NCBI GenBank assembly: GCA_903837285.1
Contig: CAILUD010000061.1
Coordinates: 1 to 35,631, forward strand
From: an uncultured Bacteroidota bacterium
GTDB lineage: Bacteria; Bacteroidota; Bacteroidia; Bacteroidales; GWA2-32-17
Length of the DNA stretch: 35,631 bases
Direction: 5' to 3'
Position numbers and translations under genes: made by a program. The notes below the pieces were generated by a model. That model saw nothing but the letters and a program-made list of their open reading frames with translations. It searched no databases and had not been told where the DNA came from. Shown piece by piece: positions 22,033-29,915 of this stretch (positions are counted from its first letter, which is position 1; every line of letters begins with the position of its first letter).

Positions 22033-23002
22033 ACTCAAAAATCAATTTAAAATCGGCAAGAGCTATTGCGGTTATAGCTTCAATAACAACAGGCACACGC
22101 AATGCTATACATGTATCATGTCGACCTTTTACTTCAAGAGATGCAATCTGATTTGACTCAAAATTATATGTTAATTGAGAATTTGAAATACTTGAGGCTG
22201 GTTTTACTGCAACTCTAAAAACAATTTGATTGCCATTTGTTATACCGCCATTTATGCCACCAGAGTTGTTTGTTTTAGTCTTGCCATTCCCATCTATAAT
22301 AAGGTCGTTTTGAATAGCTCCAATATTTTTTGCAGCTAAAAACCCATTTCCAAATTCAATACCATTAATTGCCGGGATAGAAAATGCGAGATGGGAAATT
22401 GCAGATTCTACAGAATCAAAAAATGGTTCGCCCCAACCTACTGGAATTCCGTCTGCTTTACACTCAACAATGCCACCAATTGTTTCAGTATTTTCTAACG
22501 CTTTATTTACTGCATTTTCTACATCAATATTACCCCCTGCCTCAATAAGAGTTGCATTAATTTTTATATTGTTAAGAATCTTTTTAGCAATAACTCCTGC
22601 CGCAACAATTGGCAAAGTTAATCGGCCCGAAAAATGACCGCCACCCCGTGGATCATTAAATCCACTGAATTTTGTTTTGGCTGTTAAATCTGCATGTCCG
22701 GGACGTGGATGCTTAGCTAAATTTATATAATCTTCTGATTTAGCATCTTTGTTATAAAACAATATAGTTATAGGACTTCCTGTTGTTAAATTATTATAAA
22801 CACCTGAAATAATATTTGGAGCATCATCTTCTGCCCTGGAAGTGGTTCCTTTTTTTCCGCTTTTTCTTCTTTCAATATCTGAAAAAAAATCTGATACAGA
22901 AATTGGAATCCCTACAGGGCAACCATCTATAACAACGCCAATAGCTGCACCATGCGATTCTCCAAAAATATGGACACGAAAAATTCTTCCAAAGCTATTC
23001 AT
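22022..23002 (-). CDS. aroC: Chorismate synthase
   Basis: A 326-aa FMN-dependent enzyme making chorismate from EPSP, the last step of the shikimate pathway. Signatures are FGESHGAAIGVVIDG (residues 13-27), HPRPGHADLTAKTKFSGFNDPRGGGHFSGRLT in the centre (positions about 97-128), GEPFFDSVESAISHLAFSIPA and GRHDTCIALRVPVVIEA near the end. The RGGGHFSGRLT form is the one I know from Clostridia; many Bacteroidota have RGGGRSSARET. It is some 30 residues shorter than the usual 350-360. The gene overlaps the convergent AlbA_2-type gene by 11 bases. Confidence 0.95.
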   Translation of the reverse strand: MNSFGRIFRVHIFGESHGAAIGVVIDGCPVGIPISVSDFFSDIERRKSGKKGTTSRAEDDAPNIISGVYNNLTTGSPITILFYNKDAKSEDYINLAKHPRPGHADLTAKTKFSGFNDPRGGGHFSGRLTLPIVAAGVIAKKILNNIKINATLIEAGGNIDVENAVNKALENTETIGGIVECKADGIPVGWGEPFFDSVESAISHLAFSIPAINGIEFGNGFLAAKNIGAIQNDLIIDGNGKTKTNNSGGINGGITNGNQIVFRVAVKPASSISNSQLTYNFESNQIASLEVKGRHDTCIALRVPVVIEAITAIALADFKLIFESNR

Positions 23003-23055
23003 GTAAACATGCTAACATTAGTTAAAATAAATTTATCAGAAAAATAATTTATTAA

Positions 23056-23565
23056 TCAATTATGATCGAAACCACCATGTCCGTGAACATGTCCGTGACT
23101 TATTTCTTCTTTTGTAGCAGTTCTAACATTAATCACAGAACCTATGAAATAAAGATCTTCGCCAGCTAAAGGATGATTAAAGTCTACTTTTACTTTTGTT
23201 TTACTTATTTCTACAATAAAACCATCAAATTCATTTCCTTCTTCATCTTTCATTGGCACTTGCGCACCAACAAAAATAAAATCTTCATTAAATTTACCAT
23301 CTACTTCAAAAATATTTTTTGGTAAATCAACAATATTTTCATTTTCTACTTCGCCGTATGCTTCTTTATGGTCCACTTTAAATTTAAAAGTATCTCCTTT
23401 TTTTAATCCTTTGATATTAGCTTCAAAAGCTTCAAGCATCTCGCCTGTTTCAAAAATAAAAACAAAAGGACTGTCTGCGTTTACTTCTTCTACAATTTCT
23501 CCTTTAAAACTATCAAGATGAAGTTTGTAGCTTAATTCAACTACCTTATTTTTAGATATTTCCAT
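23056..23565 (-). CDS. SlyD-like FKBP-type peptidyl-prolyl isomerase
   Basis: A 169-aa protein of the SlyD family. The FKBP part contains DSPFVFIFETGEMLEAFEANI and KGDTFKFKVDHKEAYGE, with the inserted-flap domain (about 75-125) holding chaperone activity in the family. NHPLAGEDLYFIGSVINVR is the conserved end of the FKBP fold. The C-terminus GHVHGHGGFDHN is a short histidine-rich tail that could bind metal, as the longer tail of E. coli SlyD does. Cytosolic, with no signal peptide. It is 53 bases upstream of aroC in the same direction and may be co-transcribed with it. Confidence 0.9.
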   Translation of the reverse strand: MEISKNKVVELSYKLHLDSFKGEIVEEVNADSPFVFIFETGEMLEAFEANIKGLKKGDTFKFKVDHKEAYGEVENENIVDLPKNIFEVDGKFNEDFIFVGAQVPMKDEEGNEFDGFIVEISKTKVKVDFNHPLAGEDLYFIGSVINVRTATKEEISHGHVHGHGGFDHN

Positions 23566-23641
23566 AATTATTTGGTTTAATAATTGCTAATTACAATATA
23601 TAAATTTTTATTATACAAAAAACAGAGATAAATAAGTATAG

Positions 23642-24214
23642 TTAAAATTCAAAATTCATTCTAATGACAGGATTTGTATATGGAGAATACTGCGATTCAT
23701 TTAAGTTCCACATTACCAATAAATTTAAATAACTTCTTTCTCCTAATTGAAAGCGATATCCACCCCCAACAAGCATACTTGAAACATTAAATCTTTCCTG
23801 ATCAGAAGAAATAAACGGATTAAAATATCTTGATTCGAGACTTAGCAGCTCATATTCTGCACGAACAAATACATTTTCAAAAACCAGATATGAACCAAAA
23901 ACATTACCACCATAAATGCTGGTTGAAAACGCTGGGGGTAATGAAGACGCATAATGAAGATATGTTACGCCTACGCCAAAACTTAGTTTTTCGGTAAATC
24001 GATATCCAACTTGTGGTGCAACATTTATAATTGTTGATGTTCCAAATTGAAATCCTAATCCTCCTCCAAAAATTAAATTATCGGAATTAAAACCACCATC
24101 TTTGCTTATCGAGGCATCAACATCCGACTGAACAAACTCTTGTGAAAAAACTAATTTTGATTCTAATGAAAAGAACAAAATAAACAGACAAATTATTTTT
24201 AAATACGATTTCAT
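23642..24214 (-). CDS. Putative outer-membrane beta-barrel protein
   Basis: A 190-aa protein with a signal peptide (ICLFILFFSLESKLVFS). The mature part is made of alternating hydrophobic and aromatic strands with glycine turns (LGFQFGTSTIINVAPQVGYRF, LSFGVGVTYLHY), ending MNFEF with a terminal phenylalanine, which is the usual BAM signal of outer-membrane barrels. It resembles the short 8-strand barrel proteins common in Bacteroidota. Function unknown. It has a 288-base upstream region shared with the divergent HU/SPOR gene. Confidence 0.7.
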   Translation of the reverse strand: MKSYLKIICLFILFFSLESKLVFSQEFVQSDVDASISKDGGFNSDNLIFGGGLGFQFGTSTIINVAPQVGYRFTEKLSFGVGVTYLHYASSLPPAFSTSIYGGNVFGSYLVFENVFVRAEYELLSLESRYFNPFISSDQERFNVSSMLVGGGYRFQLGERSYLNLLVMWNLNESQYSPYTNPVIRMNFEF

Positions 24215-24277
24215 ATTTTATTTGTTATAAACATCTTATCGTTAAACTAAGTGCTTACAAGTAAGCCTAAAAAAACC

Positions 24278-24302
24278 GGGTAAAAGCGAGCTTCACTTAC
24301 CC
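24278..24302. other. Hairpin-forming sequence in the divergent intergenic region
   Basis: GGGTAA (24278-24283) pairs with TTACCC (24297-24302), and AAGC with GCTT inside. A smaller gctta/taagc hairpin lies at 24253-24266. No riboswitch family is recognised. The rest of 24215-24502 holds only AT-rich filler and the promoter of the HU/SPOR gene. Confidence 0.4.
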
Positions 24303-24452
24303 ATTACAAAATTAGCACTAAAATTACATTATTAAAAGTAAAATTTTGCAATTATATTAACAAAAAAAAATCAATGAATCAGCTAGTTGAAAATTTACAA
24401 CTCAAGTAATCAACAAAAATTTCACCTTTGTTAATAAGTTGTTAAAAACCTT

Positions 24453-24485
24453 ATTGGAGCTTGCTCTGCAGGTTAATTACCTTTG
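24453..24485 (+). promoter_or_regulatory. Promoter of the HU/SPOR gene
   Basis: TACCTTTG at 24478-24485 is a perfect TAnnTTTG -7 element, with ATTG at 24453-24456 as a -33 element 21 bases upstream. Transcription would start near 24490, about 13 bases before the ATG. Confidence 0.65.
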
Positions 24486-24502
24486 CACCGTAAAGAAATA
24501 TT

Positions 24503-25543
24503 ATGAATATTGCTGAATATATTGGTCGTTTACTGTTTAGTCACGATTGTGTTATCTTACCTGATTTTGGTGGATTTATAGCCAACTATAAACCTGCTGG
24601 ATTCAAACCTGATTCACATGTTTTTTCACCCCCAGCTAAAAACATTGTTTTTAATAGCTCGATAAATTCAAATGACGGGCTATTAGTTAACTATATTTCT
24701 AAAACAGAGAATTTAAGCTATAATGATGCACGTATAGAAATTGCAAATTTTGTAAACTTTGTTAAAACAGATTTAGACAATAATAAAACTATTGTTTTTG
24801 ATGGAATTGGAACTTTTATTAAACAATCAGAAAAAATAGTTTTTACTCCAGACAATACAATAAATAGATTAATTGAAGCATTTGGTTTGCCAATACTTCA
24901 AATGCCTATTGATTTTAACGAATCGTCAAAACCTATTTTCACTTTACCTTCTTCAATAAAAGGCAATATTGCAAGAAAAGTTCTTGTAGCAATTCCTGTT
25001 GTTCTTGTTTTAGCTTTATTACCTTTAAAAATGAGCAAATTGCCACTATTAACAAGTACTTCAAGTTTTTATAGTCAAGCAACATCTACTCAAAATTTAT
25101 TAAATAATCCCAATTCATTGTCGGATGTTATCGATAAATTAACAGACACTAAAAATGCACTTTATTATTCGGAACCTAAACTAAATAAAAAAGTTGCTAA
25201 TATCCCTCTTGAAAAAGACACAGTAAGTATTTCAAAAGAATTAACAGAAAATAAGAATATTCAAACTGCTGAAATAGAAACCGATATCAATAAAGATCAA
25301 ATTCTTGAGCCAAAACAAAACAAAAAATATTTCATAATTGCCGGCTCATTTGTTGAAATGAGTAGGGTTAATGTTTTTAGCCAGGAACTAAAAAATAAAA
25401 ACTTTAGTCCAGAATTAATTAGTCGCGATGGCAAACTAAGGGTTGCTGTTGGCTCTTTTGAAACTTCCGATGAAGCAAACAAAGCTTTAAACATTTTCAG
25501 AAATCAACATGCCGAATATCCAGTTTGGCTTTTAAGCATTTAA
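24503..25543 (+). CDS. HU-CCDC81 and SPOR domain protein
   Basis: A 346-aa protein found in Bacteroidota. Residues 1-60 contain IAEYIGRLLFSHDCVILPDFGGFI, the CCDC81-like HU domain 1. Residues 60-130 (SYNDARIEIANFVNFV...VFDGIGTFI) form HU domain 2. A hydrophobic helix at about 152-170 (VLVAIPVVLVLALLPL) anchors it in the inner membrane. A polar linker leads to a C-terminal SPOR domain (about 272-346: KYFIIAGSFVEMSRVNVF, LRVAVGSFETSDEANKAL). SPOR domains bind denuded peptidoglycan at division sites, so the protein may link DNA or cytoplasmic partners to septal wall. It has a clear promoter of its own. Confidence 0.9.
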   Translation: MNIAEYIGRLLFSHDCVILPDFGGFIANYKPAGFKPDSHVFSPPAKNIVFNSSINSNDGLLVNYISKTENLSYNDARIEIANFVNFVKTDLDNNKTIVFDGIGTFIKQSEKIVFTPDNTINRLIEAFGLPILQMPIDFNESSKPIFTLPSSIKGNIARKVLVAIPVVLVLALLPLKMSKLPLLTSTSSFYSQATSTQNLLNNPNSLSDVIDKLTDTKNALYYSEPKLNKKVANIPLEKDTVSISKELTENKNIQTAEIETDINKDQILEPKQNKKYFIIAGSFVEMSRVNVFSQELKNKNFSPELISRDGKLRVAVGSFETSDEANKALNIFRNQHAEYPVWLLSI

Positions 25544-25674
25544 CCAACAGCGTATTTACATTGCAGATTATTTCATTTACTTTTATTTTAACACTTACTT
25601 TAAATAAATTTTATTGAAAAAACTTGATTTTTTCAGGTTTTTGTATTATTATTGTGAATTATAACGAATTGATT

Positions 25675-26064
25675 ATGACCAAAAATATCGGTTTTACAAT
25701 AATCATAGCTGTCTGGTTTTCAGCAGTTTTATTTTCTTGCCACAAAGCAGAACCCCCGAAAGCAGTTATTACAATTGTTGACACTGGCGGTGTTCGCATT
25801 CCAAATGTTAAAGTTACTGTTTATGCAAATCCTAACGGTTCGTACATCGACCCTCAAGGCTCAGTATTAAATGATATTCAATATACCGACGCTGGTGGCG
25901 ATGCTTCCTTTAAATTCAAAAACAAAGCAATATTAAATGCTAAAGCCTGGATTAAACTTAATTTTGGCACAACACAAGCGCCGATATGGAAAGAACTTGA
26001 TGGCCAAAAACTTTTAATATTAGAAGAAGATAAAACAGTTTACTTAACAATAATGATAAAATAA
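25675..26064 (+). CDS. Putative lipoprotein, paralogue 1
   Basis: 129 aa counted from the ATG at 25675; the open frame extends 17 codons upstream to a TTG, but the signal peptide starts at this ATG. MTKNIGFTIIIAVWFSAVLFSC is a lipoprotein signal with Cys22 in LFSC. The mature part EPPKAVITIVDTGGVRIPNVKVTVY resembles a carboxypeptidase-regulatory-like/Ig-like beta fold, which often carries ligand-binding or structural roles in Bacteroidota. The next gene encodes a paralogue that begins in the same way (EEPPKAIVTVVDELGKVVPGAQVKVY). Function unknown. Confidence 0.7.
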   Translation: MTKNIGFTIIIAVWFSAVLFSCHKAEPPKAVITIVDTGGVRIPNVKVTVYANPNGSYIDPQGSVLNDIQYTDAGGDASFKFKNKAILNAKAWIKLNFGTTQAPIWKELDGQKLLILEEDKTVYLTIMIK

Positions 26065-26071
26065 CCAAAAT

Positions 26072-26497
26072 ATGAGACTCTCATTTTTATTGATTTTATG
26101 TCTTTTTTCTTTTGTTATATTTACAGCATCTAAATGTAATAAAGAAGAACCCCCTAAAGCTATTGTTACTGTAGTTGATGAACTTGGTAAAGTAGTTCCA
26201 GGTGCTCAGGTTAAAGTATACTCAGACCCAACATATTACAATAATGGAGCAGGCTACCCTTCGGTAGGTTATTACAATCCTGACGAAAAAACCCTTTACG
26301 ATATGCAGGTTTCTGATGGCAGCGGACAAACATCTCATAGTTTTAAATACGAAAGTATTTATAGCGTTAAAGCTACCATACTCAAAAAAACCGGATCACA
26401 TTCATATGATACAGTAAGGTATATTGGTGGTGGTGCACTTATACTGAAAAACGACAAAACTTATCAGGAAACCATTACAATATTTCCTGTAAATTAA
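26072..26497 (+). CDS. Putative lipoprotein, paralogue 2
   Basis: 141 aa with a hydrophobic signal and Cys22 in TASKC; the lipobox is poor, with Lys before Cys. The mature part shares PPKAIVTVVD and VPGAQVKVYSDP with paralogue 1 and has an extra Tyr/Gly-rich loop (YYNNGAGYPSVGYYN). It starts 7 bases after paralogue 1, so the two form an operon, most likely from a tandem duplication. Role unknown. Confidence 0.7.
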   Translation: MRLSFLLILCLFSFVIFTASKCNKEEPPKAIVTVVDELGKVVPGAQVKVYSDPTYYNNGAGYPSVGYYNPDEKTLYDMQVSDGSGQTSHSFKYESIYSVKATILKKTGSHSYDTVRYIGGGALILKNDKTYQETITIFPVN

Positions 26498-26508
26498 TTT
26501 TTTTAATA

Positions 26509-26583
26509 GAGCTGTTAGCTCAGCTGGTTTAGAGCATTACCTTGACAGGGTAGGGGTCACTGGTTCGAATCCAGTACAGCTCA
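26509..26583 (+). tRNA. tRNA-Val (anticodon GAC)
   Basis: 75 nt with a perfect 7-bp acceptor stem (GAGCTGT with ACAGCTC, discriminator A). D-arm around agctcagctgg, anticodon stem TTACC/GGTAG enclosing the loop TTGACAG (anticodon GAC), and T-arm with GGTTCGAATCC. CCA is not encoded. It lies 11 bases after the stop of the second lipoprotein-like gene. Confidence 0.95.
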
Positions 26584-26761
26584 CACTTAAATTTTAATTC
26601 TAAAATTTAAAATAATCAAGTGTTTTTACCTAAAAAAAACAGGTGTTTTGCACTAAATTATAAGTATATTCACTCTATTTTATTTTTACTTTTTCAATTA
26701 TATTTGATACATTAAACTTAAAAATAGTTTAAATAAAATTAACTCATAATATATATTGTAA

Positions 26762-26769
26762 TATATTTG
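26762..26769 (+). promoter_or_regulatory. -7 promoter element of the response regulator gene
   Basis: TATATTTG matches TAnnTTTG. No good -33 element is seen at the right distance. Transcription would start near 26774, about 15 bases before the ATG at 26789. Confidence 0.45.
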
Positions 26770-26788
26770 TATACCTAACAACTGTCTT

Positions 26789-27439
26789 ATGAAACAAATA
26801 TCGGTAGTAATTGTTGACGATCACTCTATTTTTAGAAAGGGGTTAATTGTTCAACTTAACGAAATTCCTGGAGTAAAAGTAATGGGTGAAGCCAGTACTG
26901 GAAAAGAGTTTATTGACTTTTTTTTAACACAATCGCCCGACATTGTTTTTATGGATATTAATATGCCCGAAATGGACGGTATAACAGCTACAAAAATAAT
27001 TTCTAAAGAAAATCCAGCAATAAAAGTTATAGCAATAAGCACGTACGGAGAAGAAGAGTTTTTGCAAAACATGCTTGATGCTGGTGCAAAAGGATTTCTA
27101 TTGAAAAATATTGAGATTGAAGATATAACAAAAGCAATTAGGTCGGTAATGGACGGTAAAAGTTATTTTTCTAATGAACTACTATCAATTCTTACCTCAA
27201 AGTTTATTCATAAACCAAACGATTCGGAGAGTAAAATAGACGTGCGTTTTTCTAAACGTGAAGTTGAAATTTTACAATTTATTTGCGATGGGCTAACAAA
27301 TAACGAAATTGGCGATAAACTTTGTATTAGCCCACGAACAGTTGACGGACATAGAGCTAATCTTATAAATAAAATAGGTGCTAAAAATACTGTTGGGCTA
27401 GTAACTTATGCAATTAAAAATAAACTTGTTAAGATTTAA
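26789..27439 (+). CDS. NarL/LuxR-type response regulator
   Basis: A 216-aa two-domain regulator. The receiver domain has Asp10-Asp11 in VVIVDDH, the phosphoacceptor Asp56 in FMDINMPEMDG, and ISTYG and KGFLLK for the switch Ser/Thr and Lys. The C-terminal LuxR-type helix-turn-helix (about 152-212) reads FSKREVEILQFICDGLTNNEIG and ISPRTVDGHRANLINKIG. Such regulators usually partner with HisKA_3 or HWE kinases. None is encoded next to it; the hybrid kinase at 31953 has a classical HisKA. The regulator could be served by an unlinked kinase or by a phosphorelay with that hybrid kinase. Confidence 0.92.
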   Translation: MKQISVVIVDDHSIFRKGLIVQLNEIPGVKVMGEASTGKEFIDFFLTQSPDIVFMDINMPEMDGITATKIISKENPAIKVIAISTYGEEEFLQNMLDAGAKGFLLKNIEIEDITKAIRSVMDGKSYFSNELLSILTSKFIHKPNDSESKIDVRFSKREVEILQFICDGLTNNEIGDKLCISPRTVDGHRANLINKIGAKNTVGLVTYAIKNKLVKI

Positions 27440-27600
27440 ATGATTCATTAATATTATAATATTAAACATTATTCTGTTTTTATTTGAGTTTATAATTAAG
27501 GGTATTAATACGAAACCATTATTTAAATAAAACTTTTTTTGTTTAAAATAACTTTTATATAATATTTGACTTTAAATAACAATACTTAGAAGGTATAACC

Positions 27601-29808
27601 ATGGATAATAACAATATAAATGAAAAATTGCAAAATACGAATAAAGAATTAAATAACAGTAAAGATACAGATAAAGAAAACGAATCAAAATACCAGTTTA
27701 TTGTAGAAAACACTGAAGATATTCTTTGGACAATGGATGGTAATTTACAATTAGATTATGTTTCTCCATCTGTTTTTAAATTCATGGGATACACAGTTGA
27801 GGAACATTTAAATCAATCTCTTAGAGATTATCTTAGCCCCGAATCTGCAAAGATGATTGAAATGGAATTTGGTATTGGAATGATGCATCTGCAGAAAAAG
27901 GAATATGACAAGCTTAGAAATTATGCAGAATTTGAAGTAACTATTATAAAAAAAGATAAAACCGATTGTTTAGCAAGCATAAAACTCAATGTTTTAAGAG
28001 ATTCCAAATATAACATCACAAAAATAAGGGGTGTAACAATAGATAGAACTAAACATAGATTAGCCGAAAAAGCATTAGAAGAAAAACACAATCTATTATT
28101 TAATTTAGCAGCACAGGTTCCGGGAGTTATATACCAGTATCGGTTATATCCTGATGGTAGCTCATGTTTCCCATATTCTAGCCCTGGAATGTTTAATATT
28201 TATGAGGTAACACCAGATGAAGTAAGAGAAGATGCAACCCCAGTATTTGGTCGATTACATCCAAATGATTTAGATAGAATTTCGGAATCTATTTTTGAAT
28301 CTGCAAAAACACAAAAGCCCTACACTTCAGAATTCAGAGTTGTATTGCCCGAACAAGGCTTGCGCTGGCGTTTATGCCATGCCCAACCTCAGCTACTCGA
28401 AGATGGTAGTACACTTTGGCACGGTATTATTTCTGACATTACCGACCGGGTTTTAGCAGAAAAAGCTATTAAAAAAAGCGAACAGAAATTTAATAACATT
28501 ATAAAAAATTTACCAGGATACGTTTATCGTGCTGTAGATTTTCCCGAACACGAATTAAAATATTTGAGCAGTGGTTTCGAAACAATTACCGGTTATTCAA
28601 TCGATGAAGCTCTTGGCAAAAAAGGAATAAATTATTTTAACTACATAAATTCTGAAGATTTAAAAAAAGGTTGGGAAATTACAAAAAAGGCTATTGAATT
28701 AAAAGAATCTTTTGAAGTCGAATACCGAATAACAACAAAAGACGGTAAAACAAAATGGCTATGGGAAAAAGGGCGGGGTATATATGACAATAATGGCAAA
28801 TATTCATATACCGAGGGTTATACTTCTGATATAACAGATCGCAGAAAAGCCGAAGAATCATTAAAACTTAGTGAAGAAAAATATCGTTTAGTTGCAAATA
28901 ATTCTGCCGATGTTATTTTTATTCTTAATTTAGAAATGAAATATACTTTTATTAGTCCATCTATTACAGCTTTAAGAGGATATATGCCAGAAGATATTAT
29001 TGGGCAGCCAGTTAACCTGGCTATAACACCAGAAAGTTTAAAAAATATAATGGCAGCTGTAAAAGAAGAGTTTGAGATAGAACAAACCGGAACCTCAGAA
29101 TTAAACAGAAGCAGAGTTTTTGAATTGGAAATGTACCATAAGAACGGTACAACAATATGGACAGAAACTAAAGCGACAATACTAAGAGACGAGGAACTAA
29201 AAATGATTGGCTTTTTAGGAATTACACGTGATATAACTGAAAGAAAACATACACAGGAAATTATTAAAAAATCTAACGAAACTTATCACATTATTTCTGA
29301 AAAAATAACCGATGTTGTTTGGCTAATGAATTTACAAGGTAAAAGCACATACGTTTCTCCATCAATTGAAAGATTTACCGGGTTTACCGCCAAAGAATAT
29401 TTAGAACAAACTATACCAACACGATTTACTAAAGAATCGGCAGAAATTGGAGGAAGAATTTTTTATACCGAACTTAATAAATATAAAGACAACCCTAACG
29501 AATTAACAAATTACACAAAACAACTTGAACTAGAATATCTTTGCAAAGATGGCACCACTAAATGGGGAGAATTAATAATAACACCATATTTTAACGAAAA
29601 TAACATGTTAAGTGGTATTCACGGAGTTACCAGGGATATTACAGAACGGAAGAAAATTGAAAATGAAATTAAAGAAAAATCAATAGAACTGGAACGCTTT
29701 AATAAATTAATGGTGGGACGCGAAGTAAAAATGATTGATTTAAAAAAAGAAGTTAATGAACTTTTAATAAAATTGGGATTACCAACAAAATATAAGAATA
29801 ATGAATAA
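27601..29808 (+). CDS. Multi-PAS sensor protein without kinase domain
   Basis: 735 aa made of five PAS domains, at about 28-155, 160-288, 291-416, 420-549 and 553-688, separated by short helical linkers ending in the DIT(D/E)R-type motif that closes PAS domains (for example SDITDRVLAEKAI, TRDITERKHT). The second has the PAS_3-type VPGVIYQYRLYPDGS segment. The last 45 residues are ELERFNKLMVGREVKMIDLKKEVNELL, a conserved coiled-coil tail often found before kinase domains. Here the protein ends after it. No TM segment is visible, so it is cytosolic. A gaagg sequence 9 bases upstream of the ATG is one of the few SD-like sites in the window. Confidence 0.85.
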   Translation: MDNNNINEKLQNTNKELNNSKDTDKENESKYQFIVENTEDILWTMDGNLQLDYVSPSVFKFMGYTVEEHLNQSLRDYLSPESAKMIEMEFGIGMMHLQKKEYDKLRNYAEFEVTIIKKDKTDCLASIKLNVLRDSKYNITKIRGVTIDRTKHRLAEKALEEKHNLLFNLAAQVPGVIYQYRLYPDGSSCFPYSSPGMFNIYEVTPDEVREDATPVFGRLHPNDLDRISESIFESAKTQKPYTSEFRVVLPEQGLRWRLCHAQPQLLEDGSTLWHGIISDITDRVLAEKAIKKSEQKFNNIIKNLPGYVYRAVDFPEHELKYLSSGFETITGYSIDEALGKKGINYFNYINSEDLKKGWEITKKAIELKESFEVEYRITTKDGKTKWLWEKGRGIYDNNGKYSYTEGYTSDITDRRKAEESLKLSEEKYRLVANNSADVIFILNLEMKYTFISPSITALRGYMPEDIIGQPVNLAITPESLKNIMAAVKEEFEIEQTGTSELNRSRVFELEMYHKNGTTIWTETKATILRDEELKMIGFLGITRDITERKHTQEIIKKSNETYHIISEKITDVVWLMNLQGKSTYVSPSIERFTGFTAKEYLEQTIPTRFTKESAEIGGRIFYTELNKYKDNPNELTNYTKQLELEYLCKDGTTKWGELIITPYFNENNMLSGIHGVTRDITERKKIENEIKEKSIELERFNKLMVGREVKMIDLKKEVNELLIKLGLPTKYKNNE

Positions 29809-29832
29809 TTAAACACATTACACGCCACACCG

Positions 29833-29853
29833 TGGTCTGTGGCACACAGACCA
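29833..29853. repeat. Palindromic repeat (TGGTCTGTG/CACAGACCA), copy 1
   Basis: The arms of 9 bases pair exactly with a 3-base centre. It lies between the two PAS-protein genes. Three related copies lie at 31661-31758, after the second PAS gene. Confidence 0.75.
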
Positions 29854-29915
29854 TCGGAAATATTAACTTAAATAATGTAATCTGTATTTAACATATCACA
29901 GAATAAAACATTAAA

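Noticed and set aside
26789..27439. Response regulator as the direct cognate of the hybrid kinase at 31953
   Set aside because: NarL-type regulators usually pair with HisKA_3/HWE kinases, whereas the kinase here has a classical HisKA and its own receivers; adjacency alone is not enough.
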